From NCBI GenBank assembly GCA_002372935.1, contig DFJF01000005.1:108368-172367 (forward strand): a DNA stretch of 64,000 nucleotides, given 5' to 3'. Shown one piece after another: positions 42,567 to 52,152 of this stretch; positions within the stretch are counted from its first letter, which is position 1, and every line of letters starts with the position of its first letter. The position numbers and the translations under genes were made by a program. Origin of the DNA: Clostridiales bacterium UBA3678. Lineage in GTDB: Bacteria > Bacillota > Clostridia > TANB77 > CAG-508. The notes below the pieces were generated by a model. That model did no database searches, was not told where the DNA came from, and saw only the letters and a list, made by a program, of their open reading frames with translations.

Positions 42567-43586
42567 TTATATATAAGTACATAGTATGGATTCTAATCCA
42601 ACTTGTATATCTATAAGTCCAATTTTATACTTATAATCTAAATCACAAAATTCCTGCAAAATCCTTCTCAATTCTTTTGTTTTGAAATAACTAGATTGTG
42701 TTCTGTATTTATTTGTAAGAAATGTTTGGTTTGGCTTTAATTCTAAGCTTTCTGCAATATTTCTGTTTTCGGAAATTGCGATTTTGGTTAAATATAATTT
42801 TTTAAAATGATTATATAATGTTACTAAAATTTTTTGCAATGGTTCTTTTGATAATACAAGATTTCTTAATATTTCAATTGCATTTTGGGTGTTTTTTTTG
42901 CCTAAACTATCTGTTAAATCAAATATAATACTTTCCATTTTTTTTATTGAAAGTTTATCTATATCTTCTTGAGTAATTGTTCCGCCAGGTCCTGCATATT
43001 CTATAAGTTTTCTAATTTCATTTATTAATTCTTGCATATCAATACCACAGCATTCTATAAAGTATGAGACTGTTCTTGAATCACACTTTACATTATATGC
43101 TTTTATAATTGCCATTAGTCTATTTTGAATTTGAAAAGGCTTTTGAGCTTCAAAATTACAAACAATACCTAATTTTTCTATGGTTGAAAGTAATTCACAT
43201 TTTTCAACTTTTTCTTCTACAAAAACTAAGTTTACTGATTCATTTATTGTTTTTATATTTTCTTTTATATAAGAATTTAATATTGCTTTTAATTCTGAAT
43301 TATCATTTTTTCCCTTTCTTTTCAAATCTTTTTTAAATAAACCAGAATTTTTTACAATAATTAACTTTTTCTCATAGCCAAAAGCAGGTGTTTCTATATC
43401 TGAAATTATTTGAGATATATTTGACTCATCTAGTATGATAAAGTTTATACCTTTTACTTTTTCGCCAAATAGTTTTTTTATATTTTTTAAAGCATTCTCT
43501 AATAAAAATATTTCTTCCCCATATAGCAAATATATACTATGTAAAATATTTTGTTTTAATTCTTTTTCAAGTTCTTCAACTTTCAA
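42567..43586 (-). CDS. holA: DNA polymerase III, delta subunit
   Basis: Clamp-loader subunit that opens the beta clamp. The 339-aa protein has the delta layout: an AAA-like N-terminal domain with LLYGEEIFLLENAL and TPAFGYEKKLIIVKN, a lid, and a C-terminal collar (QKILVTLYNHFKKLYLTK, LRRILQEFCDLDYKYKIG). The start TTG 43586 has GGAAG upstream. It is about 80 bases from ruvC and followed by sleB. Confidence 0.92.
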   Translation of the reverse strand: MKVEELEKELKQNILHSIYLLYGEEIFLLENALKNIKKLFGEKVKGINFIILDESNISQIISDIETPAFGYEKKLIIVKNSGLFKKDLKRKGKNDNSELKAILNSYIKENIKTINESVNLVFVEEKVEKCELLSTIEKLGIVCNFEAQKPFQIQNRLMAIIKAYNVKCDSRTVSYFIECCGIDMQELINEIRKLIEYAGPGGTITQEDIDKLSIKKMESIIFDLTDSLGKKNTQNAIEILRNLVLSKEPLQKILVTLYNHFKKLYLTKIAISENRNIAESLELKPNQTFLTNKYRTQSSYFKTKELRRILQEFCDLDYKYKIGLIDIQVGLESILCTYI

Positions 43587-43665
43587 ATAATCACTTCCAA
43601 TTTTAATCTATTTTAGTTAAGTTTTTACAATTAAATAAAATTTCTGAAACACAATTTATAATTTG

Positions 43666-44151
43666 CTATAAAGCTTCAGAAAACTTTGCAGAATGTGCAT
43701 GGCAAATTGCCATTGCCATGCTATCTGTTGTATCATCTAATTTTGGTAATTTTTCTTCATGTAAAATCATTTTTACCATTCTTTGAACTTGTATTTTATC
43801 TGCTCTTCCATATCCTACAACTGCTTGTTTTACTTGCAAAGGAGTGTATTCATATATTGGAACATTGTTTAATTTTGCAACCACTAAAATTACACCTCTA
43901 GCTTGAGCAACATTTATTGCAGTCTTTGCATTATTATTGAAAAATAGCTCTTCAATAGCCATAGCATCTGGTTTATATTTATCTATTATTTCGTTTAATT
44001 CTGTATATATTTTTTTTAACCTTGAAGGAAATGAAGTATGTGCTTCTGTAAGAATAGCTCCAGATGTAATTAGTTTAAACTTATTTCCAACATAATCTAT
44101 TATACTAAAACCTGTTATAGCAAAACCAGGGTCAATTCCTAATATTCTCAT
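43666..44151 (-). CDS. ruvC: Holliday junction resolvase RuvC
   Basis: Cuts Holliday junctions in recombination repair. At 161 aa it is full length. Acidic active-site residues are visible in RILGIDPGFAITGF (Asp near residue 7), MAIEELFFN (Glu near 66) and LDDTTDSMAMAICHA (two Asp near 138-141). The start ATG 44151 has only a weak ribosome site. ruvA and ruvB are not adjacent. Confidence 0.95.
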   Translation of the reverse strand: MRILGIDPGFAITGFSIIDYVGNKFKLITSGAILTEAHTSFPSRLKKIYTELNEIIDKYKPDAMAIEELFFNNNAKTAINVAQARGVILVVAKLNNVPIYEYTPLQVKQAVVGYGRADKIQVQRMVKMILHEEKLPKLDDTTDSMAMAICHAHSAKFSEAL

Positions 44152-44208
44152 TTTTTAAAATCCATACAAATTGTTTACTTTTTGTTTAAACAATTTAGTG
44201 TCTCCTCT

Positions 44209-46248
44209 CTAAAATAAAATTCTAAAAATTTCAGCAACACTCCAAGCTTCAGCTATTGCACCTTTTGGTAAAAATGGAGTTCTTGAATCATACAATTCTG
44301 AAATAGAACCAATACAGCCTCTTTTATACATTTCTTTTTTAAAAGTTCTATATGTTTTTTGTTTGAATTTTTCTATTTTTTCATTTAATTCTTCTTCCTT
44401 TTCATGATTATCTTGTACTAATTTCATATTCATTAATGCATCATAATAAACTCCTAAAAGCCAAGGCCAAGTAATTCCCTGATGGCAACTCATCTCTCTT
44501 TTGAATTTGTCTCCTTCATATATATCAACATAATTCTTTTCGCCTTTTGCAAGGGTCTTTACTCCATAGCTATTTAACAATTTTTTTTCAACAACATTTA
44601 TGATATCTTCTGCTATTTCTGAATTTGGATTAATTATTGGATATGAAAGGCTTAGTGCAAATAACTGGTTTGGTCTAATTTCATCATTTCCTATATAATC
44701 AAAAAGGCATTTTTTGTTGCGATTGTAAAACTTTGTTTCAAATGATTTTTTACATTTTTCTGCCATATCTTCATATTTCTTTATTGTAATATTTTTACCT
44801 AGTCCACCTATTTTTTTAGTTAATTTTGACATAACTATTAAGGCATTATACCACATAGCATTTATTTCTACTACTTTTCCAAATCGTGGTGTAGATGCAA
44901 AACTCTTATATTTAGCATCCATCCAAGTATTTTGTGCATTTTCATCTCCAGAATAAAGTAAACCATCTTTATCTAAATATATATTATTATTTTTATAAGT
45001 TACCCAATCTGAATAATAATCTATTACACTTTTTAATTTTGAATATATTTCTTTTTTTATAAAAGAATAATCTCCTGTATAATCAACATATTTTTGTACT
45101 TCTTCAAATAATAGTAACGAACTATCTACAGTATTATATAATGGAGCCTTATCTCCATCTAAATACCCATTTGGAATTAAACCAAATTTCATATCTCTAG
45201 TAACTGAAAGTAAAACTTCTTTTGCTTCATCAAATCTTCTTGTTTTTAAAAATAACCCTTCAAACGAAATTAAAGTATCTCTTGCCCAATCAAAAAACCA
45301 AGGATAACCAGCAATAACAGTATATAGACCAAATGTTGGTCTATATACTATAAAATTATCAATTGCAGTCATAAAAACCCTTTTAAGCTCATCCATTTCT
45401 TCTTCTTTTTTAGTCTTTTTTTCTTTTTTATTATCTATTAATAAAGATTGATTATATAGCTTATTTTGTCTAATAATTTCATTGCTTATAATATTTTTTG
45501 GATCTAATTCCTCTATATCTTCTTCTAAAGAACATATAAAAGAAATTTCTTTTTCTTCATTAGCATCTATTTCAATTTCAAATCTACCTGGTACAACTAA
45601 ATTTTCTTCTGCATAGAACCCTCTTTTTTCTTCTTCAATATAAAACATATTTCTAAAAATATCATTTTTATGTTCTATATATTTTCCATCTGAGATTTTC
45701 ATATATATAGGTGTATCAACAATATTATTTATAACAACTTTTATCTTTCCTTTTTGATCAAATTGTTCTAAATAGTATTCATAATTTGTATTCATATTAC
45801 GTGTATCTCTTAAATTTAAAATTGGTGCCAAAGTCAATTTTGATTTTGATTTTCCATTTTTTATTTTATAAAATACTTGTACTATATTTTTTTCATGCAC
45901 CATACAAATAATTTTCGATATTGATATATCACCTACTTGATATTTAAAAATCGGCAAAATATCTTTTGTAAATGATTCAATATATTTATAGCCATCTGAT
46001 ATATATTGTTTTCCAACATTTGTGAACAAATTATATTTTTTTTCTTCTATTTCCACACTTTCATCTAATTTTGAAAGTATTAATGTTCTTCTTGCAGGAG
46101 GATTTAATGGTGCAACTAATAAACCATGATATCTTCTTGTATTAGCTCCAATAATTGTAGAAGAAGCATAACCTCCTATTCCATTTGTAATAATCCATTC
46201 CTTTTGTAATCCATTTTCTAAGTTTATTTCATCTTTTTCCAATTTCAT
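44209..46248 (-). CDS. Glycogen debranching enzyme (amylo-alpha-1,6-glucosidase)
   Basis: Hydrolyses alpha-1,6 branch points. The N-terminal beta-sandwich region (about residues 1-250) opens with EWIITNGIGGYASSTIIGANTRRYHG, partly quoted, and has the diagnostic GGYASS and NTRRYHGLL. The (alpha/alpha)6 barrel (about 285-679) contains YPWFFDWARDTLISF, LIPNGYLDGD, GDENAQNTWMDAK and HQGITWPWLLG. The start is ATG 46248 behind GGAGG. No other glycogen genes are in the window. Confidence 0.93.
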   Translation of the reverse strand: MKLEKDEINLENGLQKEWIITNGIGGYASSTIIGANTRRYHGLLVAPLNPPARRTLILSKLDESVEIEEKKYNLFTNVGKQYISDGYKYIESFTKDILPIFKYQVGDISISKIICMVHEKNIVQVFYKIKNGKSKSKLTLAPILNLRDTRNMNTNYEYYLEQFDQKGKIKVVINNIVDTPIYMKISDGKYIEHKNDIFRNMFYIEEEKRGFYAEENLVVPGRFEIEIDANEEKEISFICSLEEDIEELDPKNIISNEIIRQNKLYNQSLLIDNKKEKKTKKEEEMDELKRVFMTAIDNFIVYRPTFGLYTVIAGYPWFFDWARDTLISFEGLFLKTRRFDEAKEVLLSVTRDMKFGLIPNGYLDGDKAPLYNTVDSSLLLFEEVQKYVDYTGDYSFIKKEIYSKLKSVIDYYSDWVTYKNNNIYLDKDGLLYSGDENAQNTWMDAKYKSFASTPRFGKVVEINAMWYNALIVMSKLTKKIGGLGKNITIKKYEDMAEKCKKSFETKFYNRNKKCLFDYIGNDEIRPNQLFALSLSYPIINPNSEIAEDIINVVEKKLLNSYGVKTLAKGEKNYVDIYEGDKFKREMSCHQGITWPWLLGVYYDALMNMKLVQDNHEKEEELNEKIEKFKQKTYRTFKKEMYKRGCIGSISELYDSRTPFLPKGAIAEAWSVAEIFRILF

Positions 46249-46314
46249 TAGTATTCCTCCAAATTTTATTTTCTATTTTAAGTATATTTCGTTTTCAATA
46301 AATATATTATTTTT

Positions 46315-47998
46315 TTACTTTTTACCTTTATTAAATTTTTTCAACATCTCTTGTCTTATTTCTTCATAGTTTCTGATTTTTATCTCTCCAATAGAAATAT
46401 TATTATTTTCAATTTCATTTTCTTTATTCAAATATACGTTTTTTTCAAGATTTTCATTTATATTTGTTTGATTTGAATCTTTATCTTGTGTCTTATCTGC
46501 AATCTCTGCTTTATTTTTTTCTATATTTCTATCTGTATTTTTTATAGATTCAATTCTATCTTGATATTTTGAAGCAAATTTACTTTTAAATCTGTCCTTA
46601 TTTTTGTTTTTATTTTTTTTCTTACTTTTTACTTTCTTTTTCTTTTGCTTATTTATTTCTTTATCTGCTTTTAATTTTGAATTCATCATCATATATTCTG
46701 GCTCATTTTGTCTGTCCATAAATTTTAAATCATCACAGATAACTTGAATAACAATATCTGCTATTAGGTTTGCATTATGTCTAACACAGTCATCTTTTAT
46801 AACAGACAGATTTTCTTTAATAAATTTAATTCTTCTTTCTTTTATATTTTTAAAATCTTGCTCAACTAAATCTGCACCATCTAAATTATATTTTTTTATG
46901 TATTCAGGAACAACCTCTCCTGTATCATACAAGCAATAGTCTATTATTCCTTCTCCACAGTGTTCTACTATAGCATTTACATGATCTGCAACTGAATAAT
47001 TATCTGTCATTCCTGGCTCTGTCATGATGTTACAAACATAAAATTTCTTTGCTTTGCTTTCTTTTATAGCTCTTGAAACACCATTTACCAAAAGGTTTGG
47101 AATGATATTTGTATATAAACTTCCGGGGTCCAATTATAATACTATCTGCATTTTTAATTGCCTCCAAAACTCCAGGCGTTGGTTTACAATTGCTTGGACT
47201 TAAATAAACTCTATTAATTTTAGTTAATTTATCATAAACTATAGATGCAATTTTTGATTTTTCTTCTACAACATATCCGTTTCCAAGCTCAGCACAAATT
47301 TTCATTCTATCTTCTGTAACTGGAAGAACTTTACCATATATTTTAAATATGTCATTACTATCTTTTACAGATTCCTCTATTCCATTTGAAATATCATTCA
47401 TTGCCTCAAAATAAATATCAGAAAAAGCTATCCCTTTCAAGCTTCCACTTTGAAATCGATAATTAAAAAGCTCTGGCATTTTGCTGTTTTTTTCCGTAGC
47501 TAATGAAGCAATACTATCTTTTATATCTTGTAACTGAAGATATTTCATCTTTTCATTATCTTTTGCTAAATTTCCACCATAAGTAGAAACTGTAACAATT
47601 GCTGTTATATTACTTGTATATCTCTTTAATCCTTCTAATATGGTGTTTAATCCGCTTCCACCACCAATTACTACAATATTTGGACCTTGCTCATAAATAT
47701 TTTTATTGAATATTAAAGAATTAATGTTTACCTTTTTTTTACCTGTAATTCTATCATCTGTAGCTTCTATAAATAATTCCATAGTTCTTTTATTTAAGTA
47801 AATAAGTCCTAAAACAATACATGTAAAACCAACAGTACAAAAAACAATAATTTTTGTTGCATATCTAAAAGTAATAGCATTGTTAGATTCAATAATATTT
47901 GCTATACCAAATGATGTCAGTATTACTCCAAACAATATAAGAAACATCCAACGTTTCATTTTTGAACTTTTTTTAAACCATTCTCGTATTCCTTTCAA
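46315..47998 (-). CDS. yvcK: YvcK/CofD-like gluconeogenesis factor, with an apparent frameshift
   Basis: YvcK-type proteins bind UDP-GlcNAc and help shape cells and adjust carbon flux to the wall. Frame one runs from TTG 47998 and contains NIVVIGGGSGLNTILEGLKR and VSTYGGNLAKDNEK. At 47125-47128 four G (CCCC on the coding strand) break the frame after ADSIIIGP. Removing one gives GPGSLYTNIIPNLLVNGV and the rest of the domain, 560 aa in all. Two N-terminal membrane helices (about residues 15-35 and 47-67) and a Lys/Asn-rich C-tail (about 470-560) are additions to the core. It is coupled to murB by its start just after the murB stop. Confidence 0.88.
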
Positions 47999-48001
47999 TT
48001 G

Positions 48002-48922
48002 TTATTCCTCCTGTTCTCCCATTATTTCTATCTCTTCTTCGATTTTTATATTGTACTTTTCATAAATTTTTCCTTTAACATATTTTATTAAATCTAATAT
48101 ATCTTTTGCTGTTGCATTTTCCTTGTTAATTACAAAACCAGCATGTTTAGTAGATACTTCTGCCCCACCTATTCTACATCCTTTAAGTCCACATTCATCT
48201 ATTAATTTTGCAGTTATATAATTCTCCCCTCTTTTAAATGTGCTACCAGCTGATGGGAATTCTATTGGCTGTTTTTCTTTTCTTTCTTTTAAAAAATTAT
48301 TCATTTTTTCTTCTATTTCATCTTTATTGCCATATTGTAAACCTATTTTAGTTTCTAAAATAATGTAATTATTATTTTTGAAAATACTTCCTCTATAAAC
48401 TAATTTCTGTTCTTCTTTTTCCAAAACCTCTATTTTGCCAGTTTTTATATTTAAACACTTTGTCTCTAAAATTATATCTTTTAGTTCTTTGCCATAAGCT
48501 CCGGCATTCATTCTATTAGCTCCACCCATAGTCCCAGGAATACCTGAAAACTCTTCAAAACCTGAAATTGATTTTTGTTTTAATTGTTGTGCTAAAGCCA
48601 TTATTTTTACTCCCGCACCTACTGAAACTATAACATCATTTTCTAAATTCTCTATTTTTATTTCTGTTAAATCTATTTTTAAAACTATTCCTCTAATACC
48701 TTTATCTAATACTAAAGTATTGCTTCCATTTCCTATTATATATAATTGCAAATTATTTTTTTTTGCAAAATTAATCACACTTTTAATTTGATCAATATCT
48801 TTTACTATTATAAAACAATCTGCATTTCCTCCTGTTTTAAAACTAGTATGTTTTCTCATTGGCTCATTATATTTTATATTTTCTTTTGGTATAAATTCTT
48901 CTAATTTTTTAAATGAATTCAT
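48002..48922 (-). CDS. murB: UDP-N-acetylenolpyruvoylglucosamine reductase
   Basis: Flavoenzyme that completes UDP-MurNAc. The FAD region shows HTSFKTGGNADCF and YIIGNGSNTLV, then EFSGIPGTMGGANRMNAGAYG. The C-terminal substrate domain has EFPSAGSTFKRGENY with the catalytic serine region and GAEVSTKHAGFVIN, typical of type II MurB. At 306 aa it is full length. The ATG 48922 is 21 bases from AAGGAG, but a 16-base palindrome lies between. yvcK starts three bases past its end. Confidence 0.95.
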   Translation of the reverse strand: MNSFKKLEEFIPKENIKYNEPMRKHTSFKTGGNADCFIIVKDIDQIKSVINFAKKNNLQLYIIGNGSNTLVLDKGIRGIVLKIDLTEIKIENLENDVIVSVGAGVKIMALAQQLKQKSISGFEEFSGIPGTMGGANRMNAGAYGKELKDIILETKCLNIKTGKIEVLEKEEQKLVYRGSIFKNNNYIILETKIGLQYGNKDEIEEKMNNFLKERKEKQPIEFPSAGSTFKRGENYITAKLIDECGLKGCRIGGAEVSTKHAGFVINKENATAKDILDLIKYVKGKIYEKYNIKIEEEIEIMGEQEE

Positions 48923-48927
48923 GATTT

Positions 48928-48949
48928 AATTAAATATTTAATTCTCCTT
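48928..48949 (-). promoter_or_regulatory. Palindrome between murB ribosome site and start
   Basis: AATTAAATATTTAATT (48928-48943) is a perfect palindrome directly beside AAGGAG (48944-48949). Folded, it leaves about five bases to the ATG, close to normal spacing. Confidence 0.45.
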
Positions 48950-49018
48950 ATTTTATTTAAGTTTTTAAAGGATCAACCTATAAACCTATTTAACACCATT
49001 TATCAATTTATATCATAC

Positions 49019-49558
49019 TCATTTTGGTTCTCTCATCATCTTCTTTTCCATTCCACATAGATATACAGCATTTCCCAATGCTGTCTTTGGATTAGAAATA
49101 TTAAATACTTCTCCTGTTGAATAATTTACAACAAATTCATCTTTCGAATCTATATTGCTTAATCCAAGTGCCTCTAAATCTGATTTAGTAAGTTTATAAT
49201 AATATTTTCCATCTTCTATTCCTTCAATTTCATCATAATTTAGAGTTTCTTTTAAGCTTATACTACTATCTATTTCTTGGAAAGTACTCTCTATACTCTT
49301 TGCTTCTGCATATGTAATTTTTGTTCCTTTTAAAAAAGTTGAATTTTTCATTTGACGATATTTTATATATGTTTCTATCACAGCTTGCTGTATTTTCGAA
49401 GCATCTGACATTGCAGTAATTTCCTTGGATCTATTAATATTGCTTTTCATTCCTTTAGAGGCTCCAATACTAACACCTGCAAGTATTGTTAATACAACAA
49501 TTGTAACTGACAAGGCTATTAAAGTTATTCCAGATTTTTCTTGTAAATTTTTTTTCAT
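49019..49558 (-). CDS. Prepilin-like protein with N-terminal methylation motif
   Basis: A type IV pilin-like protein. The leader MKKNLQEKSG is followed by ITLIALSVTIVVLTILAGVS, the cleavage site and hydrophobic helix common in Clostridia prepilins (glycine then a hydrophobic residue instead of Phe). Glu5 of the mature protein is not present. The remaining ~145 residues contain a helix and a short beta region with DGKYYKLTKSDLEALGL-like text. No pilin assembly genes are adjacent, so its assembly partner is elsewhere. It stands between dprA and murB. Confidence 0.82.
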   Translation of the reverse strand: MKKNLQEKSGITLIALSVTIVVLTILAGVSIGASKGMKSNINRSKEITAMSDASKIQQAVIETYIKYRQMKNSTFLKGTKITYAEAKSIESTFQEIDSSISLKETLNYDEIEGIEDGKYYYKLTKSDLEALGLSNIDSKDEFVVNYSTGEVFNISNPKTALGNAVYLCGMEKKMMREPK

Positions 49559-49636
49559 TTTTTCCTCTTTTCATAGTTATATTTTGTATTAATATAATAT
49601 CATTAAATTGATATTTTTACAAGATTTTTTCATAAA

Positions 49637-50567
49637 TTAACAGAAAAGATCTGTTCTATATTGATACTCTTCCAAAATTTCTTTAGGATTTGTCACCAAT
49701 TTTGCTCCTTGCTTTATTAATTCATTTGTTCCAAAAGAATTTTCAGAATCTATATTTCCTGGTATAACAAATACATCTCTTCCTTGGTCTAATGCAAAAT
49801 CTGTAGTAATAAGTGTTCCACTTTTTTCTTTTGCTTCTACTACTAATATTCCATTTGATAGTCCACTTATGATTCTATTTCTTGCCGGAAAATTTTCTCT
49901 ATTTGGCTGTGTGCCTAATGGATATTCTGAAATAATGGCTCCTTCATTTTCTAAAATTTTTTCAGATAATTTTAAATTTTCTTTTGGATAAATTGTGTCT
50001 AACCCATTTCCTAGAACTGCTATTGTTTTTCTTTTAGCTTCTATAGTGCCAAAATGAGCATAAGAATCGATTCCTTTTGCAAGACCACTAACTATTGTAA
50101 AACCACTTTTTGACAAATTATACGCAAATTCTCTTGCAATCTTTTTTCCATAATCATTTGCTTTTCTGCAACCTACTATTGCTATACATGGATTATTTAA
50201 TGCTTTTTCATTTCCTCTTATATATAAATTTATAGGCGCTCCATAAATTTCCTCTAAAAGTCTAGGATATAATTCATCTTGGATTGATATAATTTTTATA
50301 TTATGTTTTTCCATAAATAGTAAATTTCTTTTAATATCTTTTTTTATTAAATCACTTGTTAGAAATGTAACTGTTTTTTCACTTATTCCATATTTTAATA
50401 ATTTTTCTTTTGCTACTGATTTTTTAGAAAATTCAAATAAATTTTTTATTGATTTAAATTCTTGAATTAAATTTTTATATTTTTTTATACCTAAATCTTG
50501 TATTAATGAAATCCAAATTTTATAATATTTTTCTTCTATTTTATTTGCTCCATTCTGCCCAAAACAT
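49637..50567 (-). CDS. dprA: DNA-processing protein DprA, N-terminal frame apparently broken
   Basis: Loads RecA on incoming single-stranded DNA in transformation. The Rossmann core is complete: AIVGCRKANDYGKKIAREFA, GFTIVSGLAKGIDSYAHFG (in part), AVLGNGLDTIYP and ENFPARNRIISGLSNG. From ATG 50314 only 225 aa are made, but coding-like sequence continues upstream in frame to about 50556 without any start. Removing one G of GGG at 50558-50560 joins it to ATG 50567 (309 aa). The C-terminal winged helix is absent. The ATG 50567 lies only a few bases after a predicted transcription start. Confidence 0.8.
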
Positions 50568-50578
50568 TTTCTTGAAAT

Positions 50579-50607
50579 ATATTAACACAAAATAACTAAT
50601 TTTGCAA
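50579..50607 (-). promoter_or_regulatory. Promoter of dprA
   Basis: TTGCAA (50602-50607) and TAATAT (50579-50584), 17 bp apart. The expected start point is about five bases from ATG 50567, which implies an almost leaderless mRNA. Confidence 0.5.
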
Positions 50608-50647
50608 TAAAAATCTTTTATTTTTGTTACAAAAATTCACAAAACTA

Positions 50648-50676
50648 TTGAAAAAAACATAATATAAGTATATAAT
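50648..50676 (+). promoter_or_regulatory. Promoter of murC and the class B PBP gene
   Basis: TTGAAA (50648-50653) and TATAAT (50671-50676) with a 17-bp spacer, divergent from dprA. Confidence 0.75.
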
Positions 50677-50709
50677 CTAAAGGTACAAATATGATAGGAG
50701 TTGATTAAT

Positions 50710-52089
50710 ATGCCAAATATCGAAAGGCTAAAAAAATATAAAAATATACATATGATTGGAATCGGTGGAGTTAGTATGAGCGGTATAGCCGAAATACTTG
50801 CAAACTGGGGATTTCATGTTCAAGGAAGTAATAATGTTGAAAACGAAAATACAAAAAATCTAGAAAAAGCTGGAATCAAAGTAATAATTGGTCACCATGC
50901 TGAAAATGTTGTTGGATCTGATGTAGTAGTTTATACAGCAGCAATTAAACAAGACAATATCGAATTAAAAGTTGCAAAAAATCTTGGTATTCCTACTATA
51001 GAAAGATCAACTTTTTTAGGTGAAATAACAAAATGTTTTAAAGATACTTTAACAATTGCAGGTACACATGGTAAAAGTACTACAACATCAATGGTATCAC
51101 TTTGTTTCATAGAAGCTGGAAAAGACCCTAGTATTCAAGTAGGTGGAGATTTATCTCAGCTTAATGGAAATTACAAAGTTGGAAATAGTGAATATTTTAT
51201 TATCGAATCATGTGAATATGTAGAAAGCTTTTTAAAATTTAGTCCAAAAGCTGAAATAATATTAAATATTGACAATGACCATTTAGATTATTTTAAATCA
51301 TTTGATAACATAAAAAATGCATTTATTAAATATGTTAAATTATTGCCAGATGATGGTTTATTAGTGGTAAATGGTGATGATAAAAATTGCTTAGATCTTC
51401 CAAAATACACTAATGCAAAAACTTTAACTTATGGTATTACTAATAAAAATGTAGATTTCTTTGCAGTTAATATTGTTTTTGATAATGATGGGTTTCCTGA
51501 ATTCGATGTTTATTCACATGATAAATTTTATGAAAGAATTAAACTTCATGTTCCTGGAATGCATAATGTACTAAATGCTTTAGCCACTATTGCATTATGC
51601 AACAAATATGGGCTTTCTGCTTCAGATATAAAAAATGCATTATCAAAATTTACAGGTGTTGGTCGTAGATTTGAATTCAAAGGCAAAGTAAACAATGCTA
51701 GTATTTATGATGATTATGGACATCACCCTACAGAAATTGTTGCAACAGCAAAAGCACTAATGAATAAAAAATATAATAAATCTTGGATTGTTTTTCAGCC
51801 TCATACATATAGTAGAACAAAACTTTTATTAGATGATTTTGCAAAAGCTTTATTAAATTTTGATAACATAATCATATTAGACATATATGCAGCTCGTGAA
51901 AACAATACTTACAATGTCTCATCAGAAGATTTAGTTAACAAAATAAAATCTCTTGGAAAAGATGCTAAATATATTAAAGATTTTGATGATTGTGTTTCAT
52001 ACCTTAAAGAAAATGTTCAAGAAAACGATATTATTCTTACTCAAGGAGCTGGTACAGTAACACAAATAGGAACTATGTTATTACAATAA
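50710..52089 (+). CDS. murC: UDP-N-acetylmuramate-L-alanine ligase
   Basis: Adds L-alanine to UDP-MurNAc. Motifs include IHMIGIGGVSMSGIAEIL, the ATP loop TIAGTHGKSTTTSM and NIDNDHLDYFKSFDN. YDDYGHHPTEI and FQPHTYSRT follow. At 459 aa it is full length. ATG 50710 is placed nine bases after GGAG; a TTG at 50701 is too close. It begins a + strand unit with the class B PBP 60 bases downstream. Confidence 0.97.
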   Translation: MPNIERLKKYKNIHMIGIGGVSMSGIAEILANWGFHVQGSNNVENENTKNLEKAGIKVIIGHHAENVVGSDVVVYTAAIKQDNIELKVAKNLGIPTIERSTFLGEITKCFKDTLTIAGTHGKSTTTSMVSLCFIEAGKDPSIQVGGDLSQLNGNYKVGNSEYFIIESCEYVESFLKFSPKAEIILNIDNDHLDYFKSFDNIKNAFIKYVKLLPDDGLLVVNGDDKNCLDLPKYTNAKTLTYGITNKNVDFFAVNIVFDNDGFPEFDVYSHDKFYERIKLHVPGMHNVLNALATIALCNKYGLSASDIKNALSKFTGVGRRFEFKGKVNNASIYDDYGHHPTEIVATAKALMNKKYNKSWIVFQPHTYSRTKLLLDDFAKALLNFDNIIILDIYAARENNTYNVSSEDLVNKIKSLGKDAKYIKDFDDCVSYLKENVQENDIILTQGAGTVTQIGTMLLQ

Positions 52090-52152
52090 TACATTATTCT
52101 AAAATTGTTATTAAACTTTTTTATGTTTTAATAATATGGAGGTTATTATAAT

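Noticed and set aside
50626..50631. WalR-like site before murC
   Set aside because: A single GTTACA half-site without a phased partner.
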